A stretch of DNA of 41,128 nt from a virus. Under the pieces are notes generated by a model. That model was not told where the DNA came from, made no database searches, and was given only the letters and a program-made list of their open reading frames with translations. The first letter of the stretch is position 1. Each line of letters begins with the position of its first letter. The position numbers were made by a program, and so were the translations under genes. The DNA lies in IMG/VR virus record IMGVR_UViG_3300020053_000024, positions 1 to 41,128 of that record. The stretch is one strand, 5' to 3'. Below, piece by piece: positions 18,944 through 28,228 of this stretch.

Positions 18944-21900
18944 TCTGTATCATCAAAATTTAAACTTCCTGGAATTTTCTTTTTAGCACTATAATAAAAT
19001 GTTTTATGCTTTACAATATCAGCAATAGCATAATCAGTATTTTCTTCCCAGTCTTTAATTCTAACATCATTGTACGTAAAGCCAGGAACATCAAAACTTC
19101 CATTCCAACCGCTAGTACGATAGCCAACACCTTTAATACGTGCTTGTCTATAACCAGATGCTGGACTATAAATTGTATCATTAAAGACTGTTGTATTATC
19201 AATTAATACAACGTGTTCTTTTTGTACTAATGGAAGTTTTAAAAAGTATATTCCATCAGCAGTATTTTTAAGTTTTAATCCAAATTCGTTTTGATTTGTT
19301 CTAATAGTATTAGCAAAGTTTTCACTTAATTTTTGTCCATCTGCTTTTAATAATGTATAATCATAAAAATTATCAAAGATGTTATCAACAACTGCATAGT
19401 CTTTACTAAATTTTAAATTGCTTGCACTAGGTGAAAGTGTAAGTAATGCACCTGAACTCCAGTTCTGTGTGGTCCAGAATAAAAACTCCCTAGCACTTAG
19501 TTCCCAGTTTTCAATAGTTTCAATTTCACGATTAAAATTATCAAAAGAAAACCCTTTATATTCTAACCATTGTCCGTATCCTAATAGGAAGTCGATAACT
19601 TCTTGAGGTGTACGCATTAATGTTCCGTACTTTAATTGTGTCGCATCAAGTTCAAAGTTTCTTCTAATAACACCTTCAACGCCGCCTTCAATTGGTAACT
19701 CTGCTAGTCTAGTAAAGTTATCTAAATTAAATCCAGCACCAGTGTGTGTTACTTTTACTCTAAAGAAGTTGTCGCCGTTGCGGACAATTTGACCAACTCT
19801 ATACTGCTCGCCATTTTGCCATTCAAGGAATGGTTCGCTTACTCCGCCAATATTAACTACAGGATCTGAAGCACGGTCAATTGGTTTATTATATAAGAAG
19901 TATGGACGACTTCTGTCATATCCTTTAACAACAAAACCCGAAGCATTCTTTTCAATAATAACACCACTGTATGAAACAGTATCAATAGGTGTTGAAACGT
20001 TAAAGAAAATCTTGTAGTTTTCTTCAGGAATAAAAACATTACCTTTATTGCTAGGTGTTCTTGAGTCTAGTAACAACTTAAACTTAGCAGGAGTGCTAAA
20101 GCCTCCCATTTTAAATCCTAGTTGTACTCCGATAGTTTTTACTTGTTCACTATATGTTTCATTTAACTTTGTAACATCTGCATTAATGTAATTGAACATA
20201 TAGTTGACCAATCCAGCAGTAGTAACACGAGTTTGTGATTCCGCTGTATTAGGGAATATAATATCTGTTGGTGTAAGACGTTTATTGCTTGTATTATAAA
20301 TGAGTTCATTTGCCGCAGAGCGAACTATTCTTGCTCTATCAAATCCTGTTCCAATAACTTTTGCTGGTTGGCAAATTAGCCAAGCATTAATTAATGCAAA
20401 CGGTAATTCTGAACTTCTGCGCCATGCTGTTTCAGTTGGTGCTTCGTCGCCAAACACAAATGCTTTATTTGTATCAGGAGCAATAAGTCCTCTAGCATAT
20501 CCACTTTCATACGGACTTACTAATTGTCCTTGTGAATTTACTGGAACGTATTTTGTAAGATCTTTACGTGCATAATTAGGACGATATCTAATTGGCTTAT
20601 TAGGTTCTCTAACCCTGCCTACTTCTAAATCTTCCCAAAGAATTAAGTTTTCTTTTGTGTACGGGGCTGGACCATATACTTCTGTCCACCAAGTCGGCAT
20701 TTCAACAAACCCTAAAATTTTCCAAGGTGTTGTATTCGGAGTATCTGTACTTAGATATTCATTATAAACACTACGCCAGAAACCATTTAATGGCTTTCCA
20801 TCTGGATCTGACATAATAGAGTAATTCCAAGTAAATGAATCCTCTCTGTCATAAAAACTAAAATCTGTATAATCAGGATCGCCTGCAATGCTTAACCATT
20901 CAATAAAGTCTGTAATAATAATATCATCGATATTATTTTTAGTAAATTGAGTTTCTCTTGAACGATGGCCTACAAAACTATCAATATCAAAAATATCTTT
21001 ATCGTATTGAACTTTAATATTATTATAGATTCGTTTTTCTAATTCAAGAATAACATCATCTCTATAATCTCCGTATGCCTTTATAATACTACCGTCGTGT
21101 CCTTTAATAACAACTTGCGGAGTTCTGTAAGTGTTGTCAGTATATTTTACAGGAAAATGTAATGGCCATAATCCTAATTTTGTTGGAGTTGGCGGAATAT
21201 ATGAAGCATCAGTTGATTCATATTCGTAAATTGTAATTACATCGTTAACTGCAATTTCTAAACTGTCTTCTAAACGAATAAATCCTTCATCTGTAAATGT
21301 ATAATCTACACTGTGCATTAGTTGTTGATCGTTTTTGTAAACGTAAACTGCTTTTGCACTAATATCTAATAAACTAAACGGAGTTGTTAAACTGTAAAAC
21401 CTATTACCTGTATCAACAACATTAAACTCGCGAACTTTTTTCGCGCCGTTACCAATCATATCAGTCCAATAAAATGCTGACTGTTTTGATTTGTCCGATT
21501 GCCATTTTTCAATAATCTTATCTACTAAAGTTCTTGCAGATCCATCAATACCTAAATTTGAAGCAATGTTAATAAATGATCGTTTAAACTTAGCATATTC
21601 TTTTCTAGCATAACGGATGGCTTTAACCATATTAAAATCTTTATTAGTAATATGATAAATTGCTAAAGGTAATGCACCACTATGTTGAGTAAACTTAGTA
21701 CCGTATTCTGAAAGTTGGCCTAAGTCTCTTAAATTACTAACTCCAGGAAACACTCCTGAAAACTCATTAACATTTTCAATAATGCTATTAACATGATCAT
21801 TAACTTCACCATATGTAAAGTTAACAATATTTTGATTCAACGGATTGTTTTGTAAGTTAATTGGAAACTCATATTTGCCATTACTGTTTTTATCTGCTTC

Positions 21901-24264
21901 ACTAGTACAGCGTAAAATAATATTATCACCGGTTGTAAGATCGTTAGTAAACGTAATATATGCAACACCGTTTTCTCTGTTAATTTCCCAATCTGCTCTA
22001 CGCTCATTGTTAACCCAAACACTAACTTCTAGTTCGTTAAGATCTCCACTGCGATTATAAACATCGATAGCAAAGTTATTTTTTTGACCTTCAACAACAT
22101 ATTGACGAATAACTTTTTGCTGACTTTCTGTTGTTGCTTTTTTCCAACCACTTACATTTTCATAAGTGTTTAAATCTGTATACTTTCTTAAAGTAGTAGT
22201 ATCTGTTTTTTGAGTATATTGAACTTGATTTACTTGGTATGTAAATTCGTCATTTAACAGATCAAAGTTAAAAAGTATATCTCCACTATTTTCAATGTTT
22301 CTATAACTTAACGGAAATCCTAGCACACTATCGTTAGTACCAGTTCCAACTTTATAACTAAAAAGTTTTGTTCCTTTAAATGTAGTTGATATATAACTAT
22401 CAAAATTTTCATCTGAAGAACTATACAAATTAAAGTATGGTGGTTGGTTTGCAGAAATCTTTTCTTGTGCTTTAATCCACTTGGTTCCATTGTACCAATA
22501 AATTTTGCCTTGATTTTCAATACCTGCTTTAATCAAAACAGTTTCGTTTGTTAATGGATCTGTATCTGACTCTTCTTGTAATGCAATTTGACGTATACTG
22601 TTATGATCGATAAATTTAACTTTATAAATCTTACCATTAACACGCTGGTCTGGGTCTGCTGTAAATAGAATACGCAAACCATCTGCTAAATCAATACCAT
22701 CAATGTTATATCCAATCGAACCTTCAATTAATGAAAATACATCAATAGTCTTGTCGTCAATTAAATCAACATTTGTTTTAAATTTAGATCCAAAATTGTA
22801 AAGTCTTAATCCTGCATCAAATTCGATAATTGGTCTTGTTGCCCTTGCTGATTGATCAATATCAATTGGAGTGCCATTTTCTCTAGCAACAGTTTCAATT
22901 ACTGATCTATGAAACCATCTGTTATGTCTGGTCCAAGGGTTTCCGTCAATTGCCGCTCGATTAATTGTGATATAATCTTTATCCTTAGGATAGTTTAGTG
23001 CTTGACCAAACGGAAGTTTGTCAAAATTATCACTATCAAAAGGTACAAAAACACTTTCACTATAAGGTCCTGTAATTTCAAGATCTGATTTAGCAATTAA
23101 GTTAATAGAATCTCCCACACCTTCAACATACCAAGTACCTTGAGCATATTTTGCAGGTGTAACATCTCCTAAAAATTCTACTAACATACCGTTTGAAAGT
23201 TCTACATCTGTTCTTGTTTGGTATGTCTTCTTTTGTAATATTTCTTCTTCTACATTAATTTCTGTATTTTCTAAAATATTAAAAATATTAATTAAGCCAC
23301 TAGTATTAACATCGTCTTTACTAATATAAAATAGTTTATCAGGTGCATCTAAAGGCACCGTAAATTTAATTTTACCCTTTTCAACAAACACAGTTGCCGA
23401 CTCAATGCCGTCAGTCCATAGTGTTGAAATATTATCTCCTTGGGTAAATCCCTCGATGCCACCTTCTACAGGTTCTACTATGTATTCACCAGTATCGTAA
23501 CCATCGAAATCATATAACTCGGCTTCAAACTTACCTGGAGCAATAACACCTTCGACTGTTTCTGTAACTATAGCCTGTCCTGGAGTAAATGCCCTATTAG
23601 TGGCAAACGCAATAGGATACCCAGGGGTGTCAACCTCAAAGATGTAAGTCTGACCTTTGTAAAGTTTTAAAGTAGGATTTTGTGTTAGGCCCGTAGGCGT
23701 AAATTTATATGCTACGTTGTCGTCATTCTCCTCTATTGTTACTTTAAAAGTTGAAACAATTTCTTTATTTTGTCCGTAAATAGGTAAAACTTGTGGTCCG
23801 GCTGGTAACCAATAATATTCGCGGAAGTTTACAAACTTATCCCAGTCGATATGTGGATTCCATGCATAATATTCTTGTGCATTAATTTTTGAATGGTTAG
23901 TATTAGAATTTCCAAATGCTGATAGTTGATTTATAAAGTCATTATAGTCTTTATAAAAATCAACATTATTAAATTGGTCTTTGATAACTACAGAAGGCTC
24001 TAACTGATAATTTTCTCTATCTGAATTTACATCATCAATGTAGTTGTCATCAGGTCTAAATGCTTTAGCATCTCTTCTGCCGAAATAAGAACTAATCTTT
24101 TCAATCTCGCCAGGTTGCATTAACTGGTCAAGTGTACTGTTAAGAAACTTCTTGTTTGCTACTGTTCTAAAATAACGAGGTAAGTGTTGTAAACTGGTTC
24201 TTTTTTCGTTTTCGTTATCACCAGGTTGAATTGGAAACTCGTTTTGATCATTTTCAAAAGCCAT
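18808..24264 (-). CDS. Giant virion structural protein, N-terminal part (first half of a split gene)
   Basis: Translated as 1818 residues, of which the last 40 or so (after WYRYLK) look out of frame: they are rich in Ile, Leu, Asn and Gln and unlike the rest. The N-terminal 160 residues contain LPRYFRTVANKKFLNSTLDQ and EYYAWNPHIDWDKFVNFREYYWLP. Residues about 195-330 look like a cupredoxin-type beta sandwich: LKLYKGQTYIFEVDTPGYPIAF, then KGKIKFTVPLDAPDKLFYIS. Where a copper site would have Cys and His it has SKDDVNTSG, so it would not bind copper. The rest is mixed and beta-rich. The ATG overlaps the gp6 stop as TAATG, so it is coupled to gp6. By position it could occupy the place of T4 gp7, but I see no clear gp7 similarity. 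A baseplate-associated role is inferred. Confidence 0.78.
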   Translation of the reverse strand: MAFENDQNEFPIQPGDNENEKRTSLQHLPRYFRTVANKKFLNSTLDQLMQPGEIEKISSYFGRRDAKAFRPDDNYIDDVNSDRENYQLEPSVVIKDQFNNVDFYKDYNDFINQLSAFGNSNTNHSKINAQEYYAWNPHIDWDKFVNFREYYWLPAGPQVLPIYGQNKEIVSTFKVTIEENDDNVAYKFTPTGLTQNPTLKLYKGQTYIFEVDTPGYPIAFATNRAFTPGQAIVTETVEGVIAPGKFEAELYDFDGYDTGEYIVEPVEGGIEGFTQGDNISTLWTDGIESATVFVEKGKIKFTVPLDAPDKLFYISKDDVNTSGLINIFNILENTEINVEEEILQKKTYQTRTDVELSNGMLVEFLGDVTPAKYAQGTWYVEGVGDSINLIAKSDLEITGPYSESVFVPFDSDNFDKLPFGQALNYPKDKDYITINRAAIDGNPWTRHNRWFHRSVIETVARENGTPIDIDQSARATRPIIEFDAGLRLYNFGSKFKTNVDLIDDKTIDVFSLIEGSIGYNIDGIDLADGLRILFTADPDQRVNGKIYKVKFIDHNSIRQIALQEESDTDPLTNETVLIKAGIENQGKIYWYNGTKWIKAQEKISANQPPYFNLYSSSDENFDSYISTTFKGTKLFSYKVGTGTNDSVLGFPLSYRNIENSGDILFNFDLLNDEFTYQVNQVQYTQKTDTTTLRKYTDLNTYENVSGWKKATTESQQKVIRQYVVEGQKNNFAIDVYNRSGDLNELEVSVWVNNERRADWEINRENGVAYITFTNDLTTGDNIILRCTSEADKNSNGKYEFPINLQNNPLNQNIVNFTYGEVNDHVNSIIENVNEFSGVFPGVSNLRDLGQLSEYGTKFTQHSGALPLAIYHITNKDFNMVKAIRYARKEYAKFKRSFINIASNLGIDGSARTLVDKIIEKWQSDKSKQSAFYWTDMIGNGAKKVREFNVVDTGNRFYSLTTPFSLLDISAKAVYVYKNDQQLMHSVDYTFTDEGFIRLEDSLEIAVNDVITIYEYESTDASYIPPTPTKLGLWPLHFPVKYTDNTYRTPQVVIKGHDGSIIKAYGDYRDDVILELEKRIYNNIKVQYDKDIFDIDSFVGHRSRETQFTKNNIDDIIITDFIEWLSIAGDPDYTDFSFYDREDSFTWNYSIMSDPDGKPLNGFWRSVYNEYLSTDTPNTTPWKILGFVEMPTWWTEVYGPAPYTKENLILWEDLEVGRVREPNKPIRYRPNYARKDLTKYVPVNSQGQLVSPYESGYARGLIAPDTNKAFVFGDEAPTETAWRRSSELPFALINAWLICQPAKVIGTGFDRARIVRSAANELIYNTSNKRLTPTDIIFPNTAESQTRVTTAGLVNYMFNYINADVTKLNETYSEQVKTIGVQLGFKMGGFSTPAKFKLLLDSRTPSNKGNVFIPEENYKIFFNVSTPIDTVSYSGVIIEKNASGFVVKGYDRSRPYFLYNKPIDRASDPVVNIGGVSEPFLEWQNGEQYRVGQIVRNGDNFFRVKVTHTGAGFNLDNFTRLAELPIEGGVEGVIRRNFELDATQLKYGTLMRTPQEVIDFLLGYGQWLEYKGFSFDNFNREIETIENWELSAREFLFWTTQNWSSGALLTLSPSASNLKFSKDYAVVDNIFDNFYDYTLLKADGQKLSENFANTIRTNQNEFGLKLKNTADGIYFLKLPLVQKEHVVLIDNTTVFNDTIYSPASGYRQARIKGVGYRTSGWNGSFDVPGFTYNDVRIKDWEENTDYAIADIVKHKTFYYSAKKKIPGSLNFDDTEWYRYLKNLNQNLFQTLIIKQISLQTFMILILTTSIVNNNVLHNI
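18922..18951 (-). other. Probable 1-base deletion splitting the giant gene
   Basis: On the minus strand the upstream frame reads TGG TAC AGA TAC CTC AAG AAC, and the downstream frame picks up at GAA CCT AAA TCA GAA. Adding one A to CTCAAGAACC (18925-18930 region) fuses the frames as WYRYLKEPKSELIPNFDYK. The fused frame 24264 to 9377 is 14888 bases plus one, exactly 4963 codons. No X-XXY-YYZ slippery heptamer is present in the overlap. It may be a sequencing or assembly error, or a true recent mutation. Confidence 0.75.
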
Positions 24265-27200
24265 TAGTAACTGCTTCCTCCGCTATTTGAAGTAGATTGG
24301 ATCCCAGCATTTCCACTGGAAGCCGTTGTAGTTATAGCACCTGTCGCTCTTAACCTTGATGCTGTAACACTGTCGATAATTTCGACGTCGTCGACTGTTG
24401 CTCCTGAGATAAAAATCTCATCGCTTTCAGTTGTTATTTCGTATAAACTACCAAATGCTTTGTCTGTTTGTTTAGGAACAAGAACTACTGTACTAATATT
24501 AGGAGCAGTTGATGTCATAATAAATGTTGACAATTCTGAAAAACTAAACTTGTCTCCAAAGTCCCAAAATTCTAAACTAAAGAATGTATTAATAGCATTG
24601 ATAATTTGTAATTTAATATCGTTATCATTAGTAACAATGTCTGGATTCTTAACAACTTTAAATGTTGCTTGTAAATCTAAATCTGCTTTGTTTCCAAATA
24701 AAATTTTATATTTTACTGGATGGTAAATTACTTCGTCACTGATCGATTTAATCTTATTAATTGAACTTCCAAAACTCTGGAACAATGCATCAGTGCTAGG
24801 TGGTAGAGGTTTAGTATCTCTAGTACCTGTTAAATATTCTCTATATGATCTATCATATGTTTTTGTTAATAAGAATGTATCAACAATATTTGTTGAACTA
24901 GGATCAATTCTATTGTTTTCATCAGCACTGTGTACATATTGGAATTTAAGATTGCCTCTTCCAACATATGCTTTATAATTTGTAACTAATGAAAGTGTAG
25001 AAGTTGTACCCGAATACTGTTTAAAAACATCAGCATCAATGAAGTAAAAAATTACACCATCGTCATAACTAGATAGTGGTCCTGTTGCTGATTCATTTTG
25101 TCTAACAACAATATTTTCAACTTGAGGATTAATATAATTATAATTTGTTGATTTATTATTGCTAATAACTTCTTTTAAAAATACAAATTTCTGATCTGGA
25201 TTTGTGTCAGGATCAACAAACTGTAAAAACGATTCTGGATTATCAATAACACCGTCATCGTCTGAATCAAAAAATCCTACTTCTACTTTTTTACTATTAA
25301 TATATCCTTCAGCATCTCTATATTCTTTAGTGATTTGCCAAGGAAAATCAACAGTTAATGGTGCCGCACTATCAGGAGTTTTGTTAATAGAAAGTAAGTT
25401 AATCTTATCTCTAATAACTTTACCACTTCTGCTATCATAAATTCTATCTGTTTCATCGAAGTAAAACTTAACTTCCTTATCACTTTCAAAGATATAACGC
25501 ACACCCCTGTATGTAATAGTATATTTTTCTCCGTCAGTTTCAAACAATAACACCCAACTTGAATCTAAATTCTGATTTGAAGTATCACCTGTTTTACCCA
25601 TATTAAATGCGTTACTAACGTTTAAGTTATTATTGAAAATAATTCTCCATTCTCTGTCTACAACATTATATCTTAGACCGAATGTTCTATATGCAAAAAT
25701 TTGTTCTGCCATCTGTGAACTAACTGCGTCTGTAATGTTAGTTGCAAACTTAGGCTTAATTTCGTTAAGTATTGCGCCTGTTGGAATAACATCGTTAAAC
25801 ACAATAGGGCCAGTACCATCTTCAAAGTTTTCAGTACCGTCGGCGTTTATTCTAACTACTTTAGTCCAAAGGTAAGTTACGGCACCATCTGGTGTTGCAT
25901 CACCAGTTTCTAATTTGTTTTGATTTTTAGTATCAAAATACTGTCCTGTTGGAGCAACAAATTTAATAATTGAATTTGGCTCTAAATATCTTAATGTACT
26001 ACCTGTAAATGGACCTGTTGTATATTTGATACCTAATGTATCTGTTAAATATCCGCTCGAGTTATTTGTTTGATATGCTACTTGAGTCCAACTTGCAGAC
26101 AAGTCGCCAGCGGAAATTTTAGGAAACTCTCCTAAGTAAAAGTTCTTAACTTCTTGACTAGTTAATAATGGTTGAATTGTATTTGCAATTCGACCTTCAA
26201 CATCTGTTCTAGTAGCAAAACTAAAATTAATACGTTTGCTTAAAACTTCTTTATAAATTGCACCGTCATTACCATAAATGTTAGTGCTAGAATATTTTCC
26301 AGTAGCATCAATTAAATCAAAGTACCTACTTACTCCGCTTGCTGTTCTATTAACACTTTTTGCTTTTACAACTTCTTGACTAACTGTTAACGGTGCTACG
26401 TTATAATCTTCAGCAGTAATCATTCTATTTTGTGTATAGTAAGTTGCTGGAGCGTTTTGTTTAATACTTCTTGTTGATTCAGTTGAACTTGAATTGTCAA
26501 CTGTATATTTTAAAGACATAGTAATGCTAAGAACTTCGTTAGTACCGGAAGCACTTAGATAAGGAACACTGACACTAATATTTGTCATACTATCAGGAGT
26601 AATAGTAAGTTTACTTCCTATGCCTTTTCTAAAATAACATCTAAAATTTCCTTTAGGTAAGTTTCCAAACGTGCCGTCTGAGAAAATTAAACTAATTCTA
26701 TCTTCAATTCTACTTAAAACAGCAAAGACGTTTCTTTGATTTTTATTTAAACTGTTGTAGATAATATTGTTACCTTCAACACTATCAACCTTTGTCCATA
26801 ATTCTTGTTCATTGCCGTTGGTATCTAATTTATAAAGCCAAACATCTGAATTATTAATATTTGTAGTGTCAATAGCAACTGATTGATTTTCGATTGGGCT
26901 TTTAATACTAAAGTTTCCTTGGTCTAAAACTCCCTGTCTAAAATGTGCAAAGTATCCTGTATTTGACGAACCTGCTCCTTTACCGTCTTCTCTATATAAG
27001 AATGCTAAACTGTTACCAGGTAATGGAGTTTCTTCAGAGATTGTGTTAGAGTTAATAGTACAACTTGTTACTTCAAACACTACATTTTTTTCGCCTACGT
27101 TTTTACTAAAACTATAAACTGGAAGATTAGTATTTGTAGCATTAAATCTATATTGTTCTGTAGTAATGCCGTCAACCTGTCCTTTTTTAACAGGTCTGCC

Positions 27201-27710
27201 AACAATACCATTTTCTGGTAATGCTGAATTTAAAATTTTACGGAATTGTTCTGACCAATCAGGATTACTTGGATCGTTCCAAACAATAGTTTGTCCTGAT
27301 AAGTTTACTCCATTTGCATCTACAATATCTTCAGTTGTAGAAACACTATCAAACTTTAGTAAACCATTTGCACTTTGATTACGCTTTGGATTGTAAGAAA
27401 GTAGTCGTGCTAAACGTAGTACGGATTCTCTACGTTCTGCAAGTTCGATAAAGTTTTCACGAGCATTAAGATCTACTCTAAATGCCAAGTTTTGCCCGAG
27501 GTAAGCAATAAGGTCAATTAGAGCAAGATATTCTGAGGATTCAATATAATCGTTAAAGTCTTCTGGATAGTTTTCACGCAAATATGCGATCATTGTTCTA
27601 CGTAGACTATCAAAGTCATATGACCTAAAGTCTGCGTTTCTAAATGTTTGATATACTCTCTTCCAGTCTTCTGCAAGCAGTAATCTATTCTGTCTATCCG
27701 TTGTTGACAT
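24264..27710 (-). CDS. gp6: Baseplate wedge protein gp6
   Basis: A 1148-residue gp6-type baseplate wedge subunit, clearly longer than T4 gp6 (about 660). The family hallmark is the N-terminal helical region: DFDSLRRTMIAYLRENYPEDFNDYIESS, then LIDLIAYLGQNLAFRVDLNARENFIELAERRESVLRLARLLSYNPKRN (about residues 35-120). Beta-rich domains follow, for example ISLIFSDGTFGNLPKGNFRCYFRKG around 345. A later block (KIKSISDEVIYHPVKYKILFGNKADLDLQATF) resembles the J-protein-like wedge fold that builds the inner baseplate ring. The last 30 residues are Ser/Gly-rich. It follows gp25, as in T4-like phages, with a 56-base gap that holds a late-promoter module and a Shine-Dalgarno (CGAGGA). gp6 with gp25 and gp53 forms the wedge that triggers sheath contraction. 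Confidence 0.92.
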   Translation of the reverse strand: MSTTDRQNRLLLAEDWKRVYQTFRNADFRSYDFDSLRRTMIAYLRENYPEDFNDYIESSEYLALIDLIAYLGQNLAFRVDLNARENFIELAERRESVLRLARLLSYNPKRNQSANGLLKFDSVSTTEDIVDANGVNLSGQTIVWNDPSNPDWSEQFRKILNSALPENGIVGRPVKKGQVDGITTEQYRFNATNTNLPVYSFSKNVGEKNVVFEVTSCTINSNTISEETPLPGNSLAFLYREDGKGAGSSNTGYFAHFRQGVLDQGNFSIKSPIENQSVAIDTTNINNSDVWLYKLDTNGNEQELWTKVDSVEGNNIIYNSLNKNQRNVFAVLSRIEDRISLIFSDGTFGNLPKGNFRCYFRKGIGSKLTITPDSMTNISVSVPYLSASGTNEVLSITMSLKYTVDNSSSTESTRSIKQNAPATYYTQNRMITAEDYNVAPLTVSQEVVKAKSVNRTASGVSRYFDLIDATGKYSSTNIYGNDGAIYKEVLSKRINFSFATRTDVEGRIANTIQPLLTSQEVKNFYLGEFPKISAGDLSASWTQVAYQTNNSSGYLTDTLGIKYTTGPFTGSTLRYLEPNSIIKFVAPTGQYFDTKNQNKLETGDATPDGAVTYLWTKVVRINADGTENFEDGTGPIVFNDVIPTGAILNEIKPKFATNITDAVSSQMAEQIFAYRTFGLRYNVVDREWRIIFNNNLNVSNAFNMGKTGDTSNQNLDSSWVLLFETDGEKYTITYRGVRYIFESDKEVKFYFDETDRIYDSRSGKVIRDKINLLSINKTPDSAAPLTVDFPWQITKEYRDAEGYINSKKVEVGFFDSDDDGVIDNPESFLQFVDPDTNPDQKFVFLKEVISNNKSTNYNYINPQVENIVVRQNESATGPLSSYDDGVIFYFIDADVFKQYSGTTSTLSLVTNYKAYVGRGNLKFQYVHSADENNRIDPSSTNIVDTFLLTKTYDRSYREYLTGTRDTKPLPPSTDALFQSFGSSINKIKSISDEVIYHPVKYKILFGNKADLDLQATFKVVKNPDIVTNDNDIKLQIINAINTFFSLEFWDFGDKFSFSELSTFIMTSTAPNISTVVLVPKQTDKAFGSLYEITTESDEIFISGATVDDVEIIDSVTASRLRATGAITTTASSGNAGIQSTSNSGGSSY

Positions 27711-27717
27711 CTATTAT

Positions 27718-27738
27718 TCCTCGTTATAAGTATTTATT
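27718..27738 (-). promoter_or_regulatory. Late promoter plus ribosome-site module of gp6
   Basis: On the minus strand AATAAATACTTATAACGAGG is followed by A, giving 21 bases identical to the module before the first tail gene (33593-33613). It combines a T4-like late core (seven of eight bases) with a CGAGGA Shine-Dalgarno. The ATG of gp6 at 27710 follows after 7 bases. Confidence 0.75.
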
Positions 27739-27766
27739 TGTTTTCGTAAACTGAGTACTTAATTCT

Positions 27767-28213
27767 TTAACCTAAGAACCCAGCATTCTGGTCGAAGGAA
27801 AATTTCATCTGCTCTGATATATTGTAAGGTAGATATGATAACTCACATTCGATTTGAATACCGCTTTCGTACTGGTCTACAATAACATTTGTAGCATTAA
27901 CACGAGGGTCACTATTAATAATGGTTGTTACATCAGTTACGATGGCTTCTTTAAGTGTTTCAGTCATTGGTTCAAATAATACGTCCCATATAATTGTTCC
28001 AAATTCTGGATTTTCTAACTTTTCACCTTGCCTAATATGAAAGTGATTTAATAGATCTTGTTTAATTAAACCAATATCATATAAAGTATATTGCTCGTTG
28101 TCAGGATTAACCGTACTTAGGCCTCTATAAGTTGACTGTTTTACCGGTTTTGGCTCTACAGCATTACTTTTAATCCTAACTGTTTGAACTGTATTCTTTT
28201 CAAGTGTGCTCAT
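27767..28213 (-). CDS. gp25: Baseplate wedge protein gp25
   Basis: A 148-residue member of the gp25/GpW-like baseplate family (T4 gp25 has 132). The hallmark is the RQGEKLENPEFGTIIWDVLFEPM segment (residues 61-83), with the conserved R-x-G-E, the P-x-F-G and the LFEP. It is preceded by DIGLIKQDLLNHFHI and followed by a helix and the strand IECELSYLPYNISEQMKFSF. gp25 is the central wedge protein that, with gp6 and gp53, contacts the sheath and is present in all contractile injection systems. The N-terminal 35 residues are extra compared with T4. It lies between gp5 and gp6. I see no good Shine-Dalgarno; a GATAAATA element lies only 5 bases before the ATG. Confidence 0.95.
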   Translation of the reverse strand: MSTLEKNTVQTVRIKSNAVEPKPVKQSTYRGLSTVNPDNEQYTLYDIGLIKQDLLNHFHIRQGEKLENPEFGTIIWDVLFEPMTETLKEAIVTDVTTIINSDPRVNATNVIVDQYESGIQIECELSYLPYNISEQMKFSFDQNAGFLG

Positions 28214-28218
28214 ATCAA

Positions 28219-28226
28219 TATTTATC
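28219..28226 (-). promoter_or_regulatory. Late-promoter-like element (GATAAATA) very close to gp25
   Basis: On the minus strand GATAAATATTGATATG puts the element 5 bases before the gp25 ATG. If it works as a T4-type late promoter, the message would start at or next to the start codon, with almost no leader. It may be chance in AT-rich DNA. Confidence 0.35.
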
Positions 28227-28228
28227 CG

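Noticed and set aside
18808-18951. Programmed -1 frameshift between the giant halves
   Set aside because: The frame change is -1, but no slippery heptamer is present where the frames overlap, and the junction fits a lost A in CTCAA(A)GAA better. Not fully excluded.
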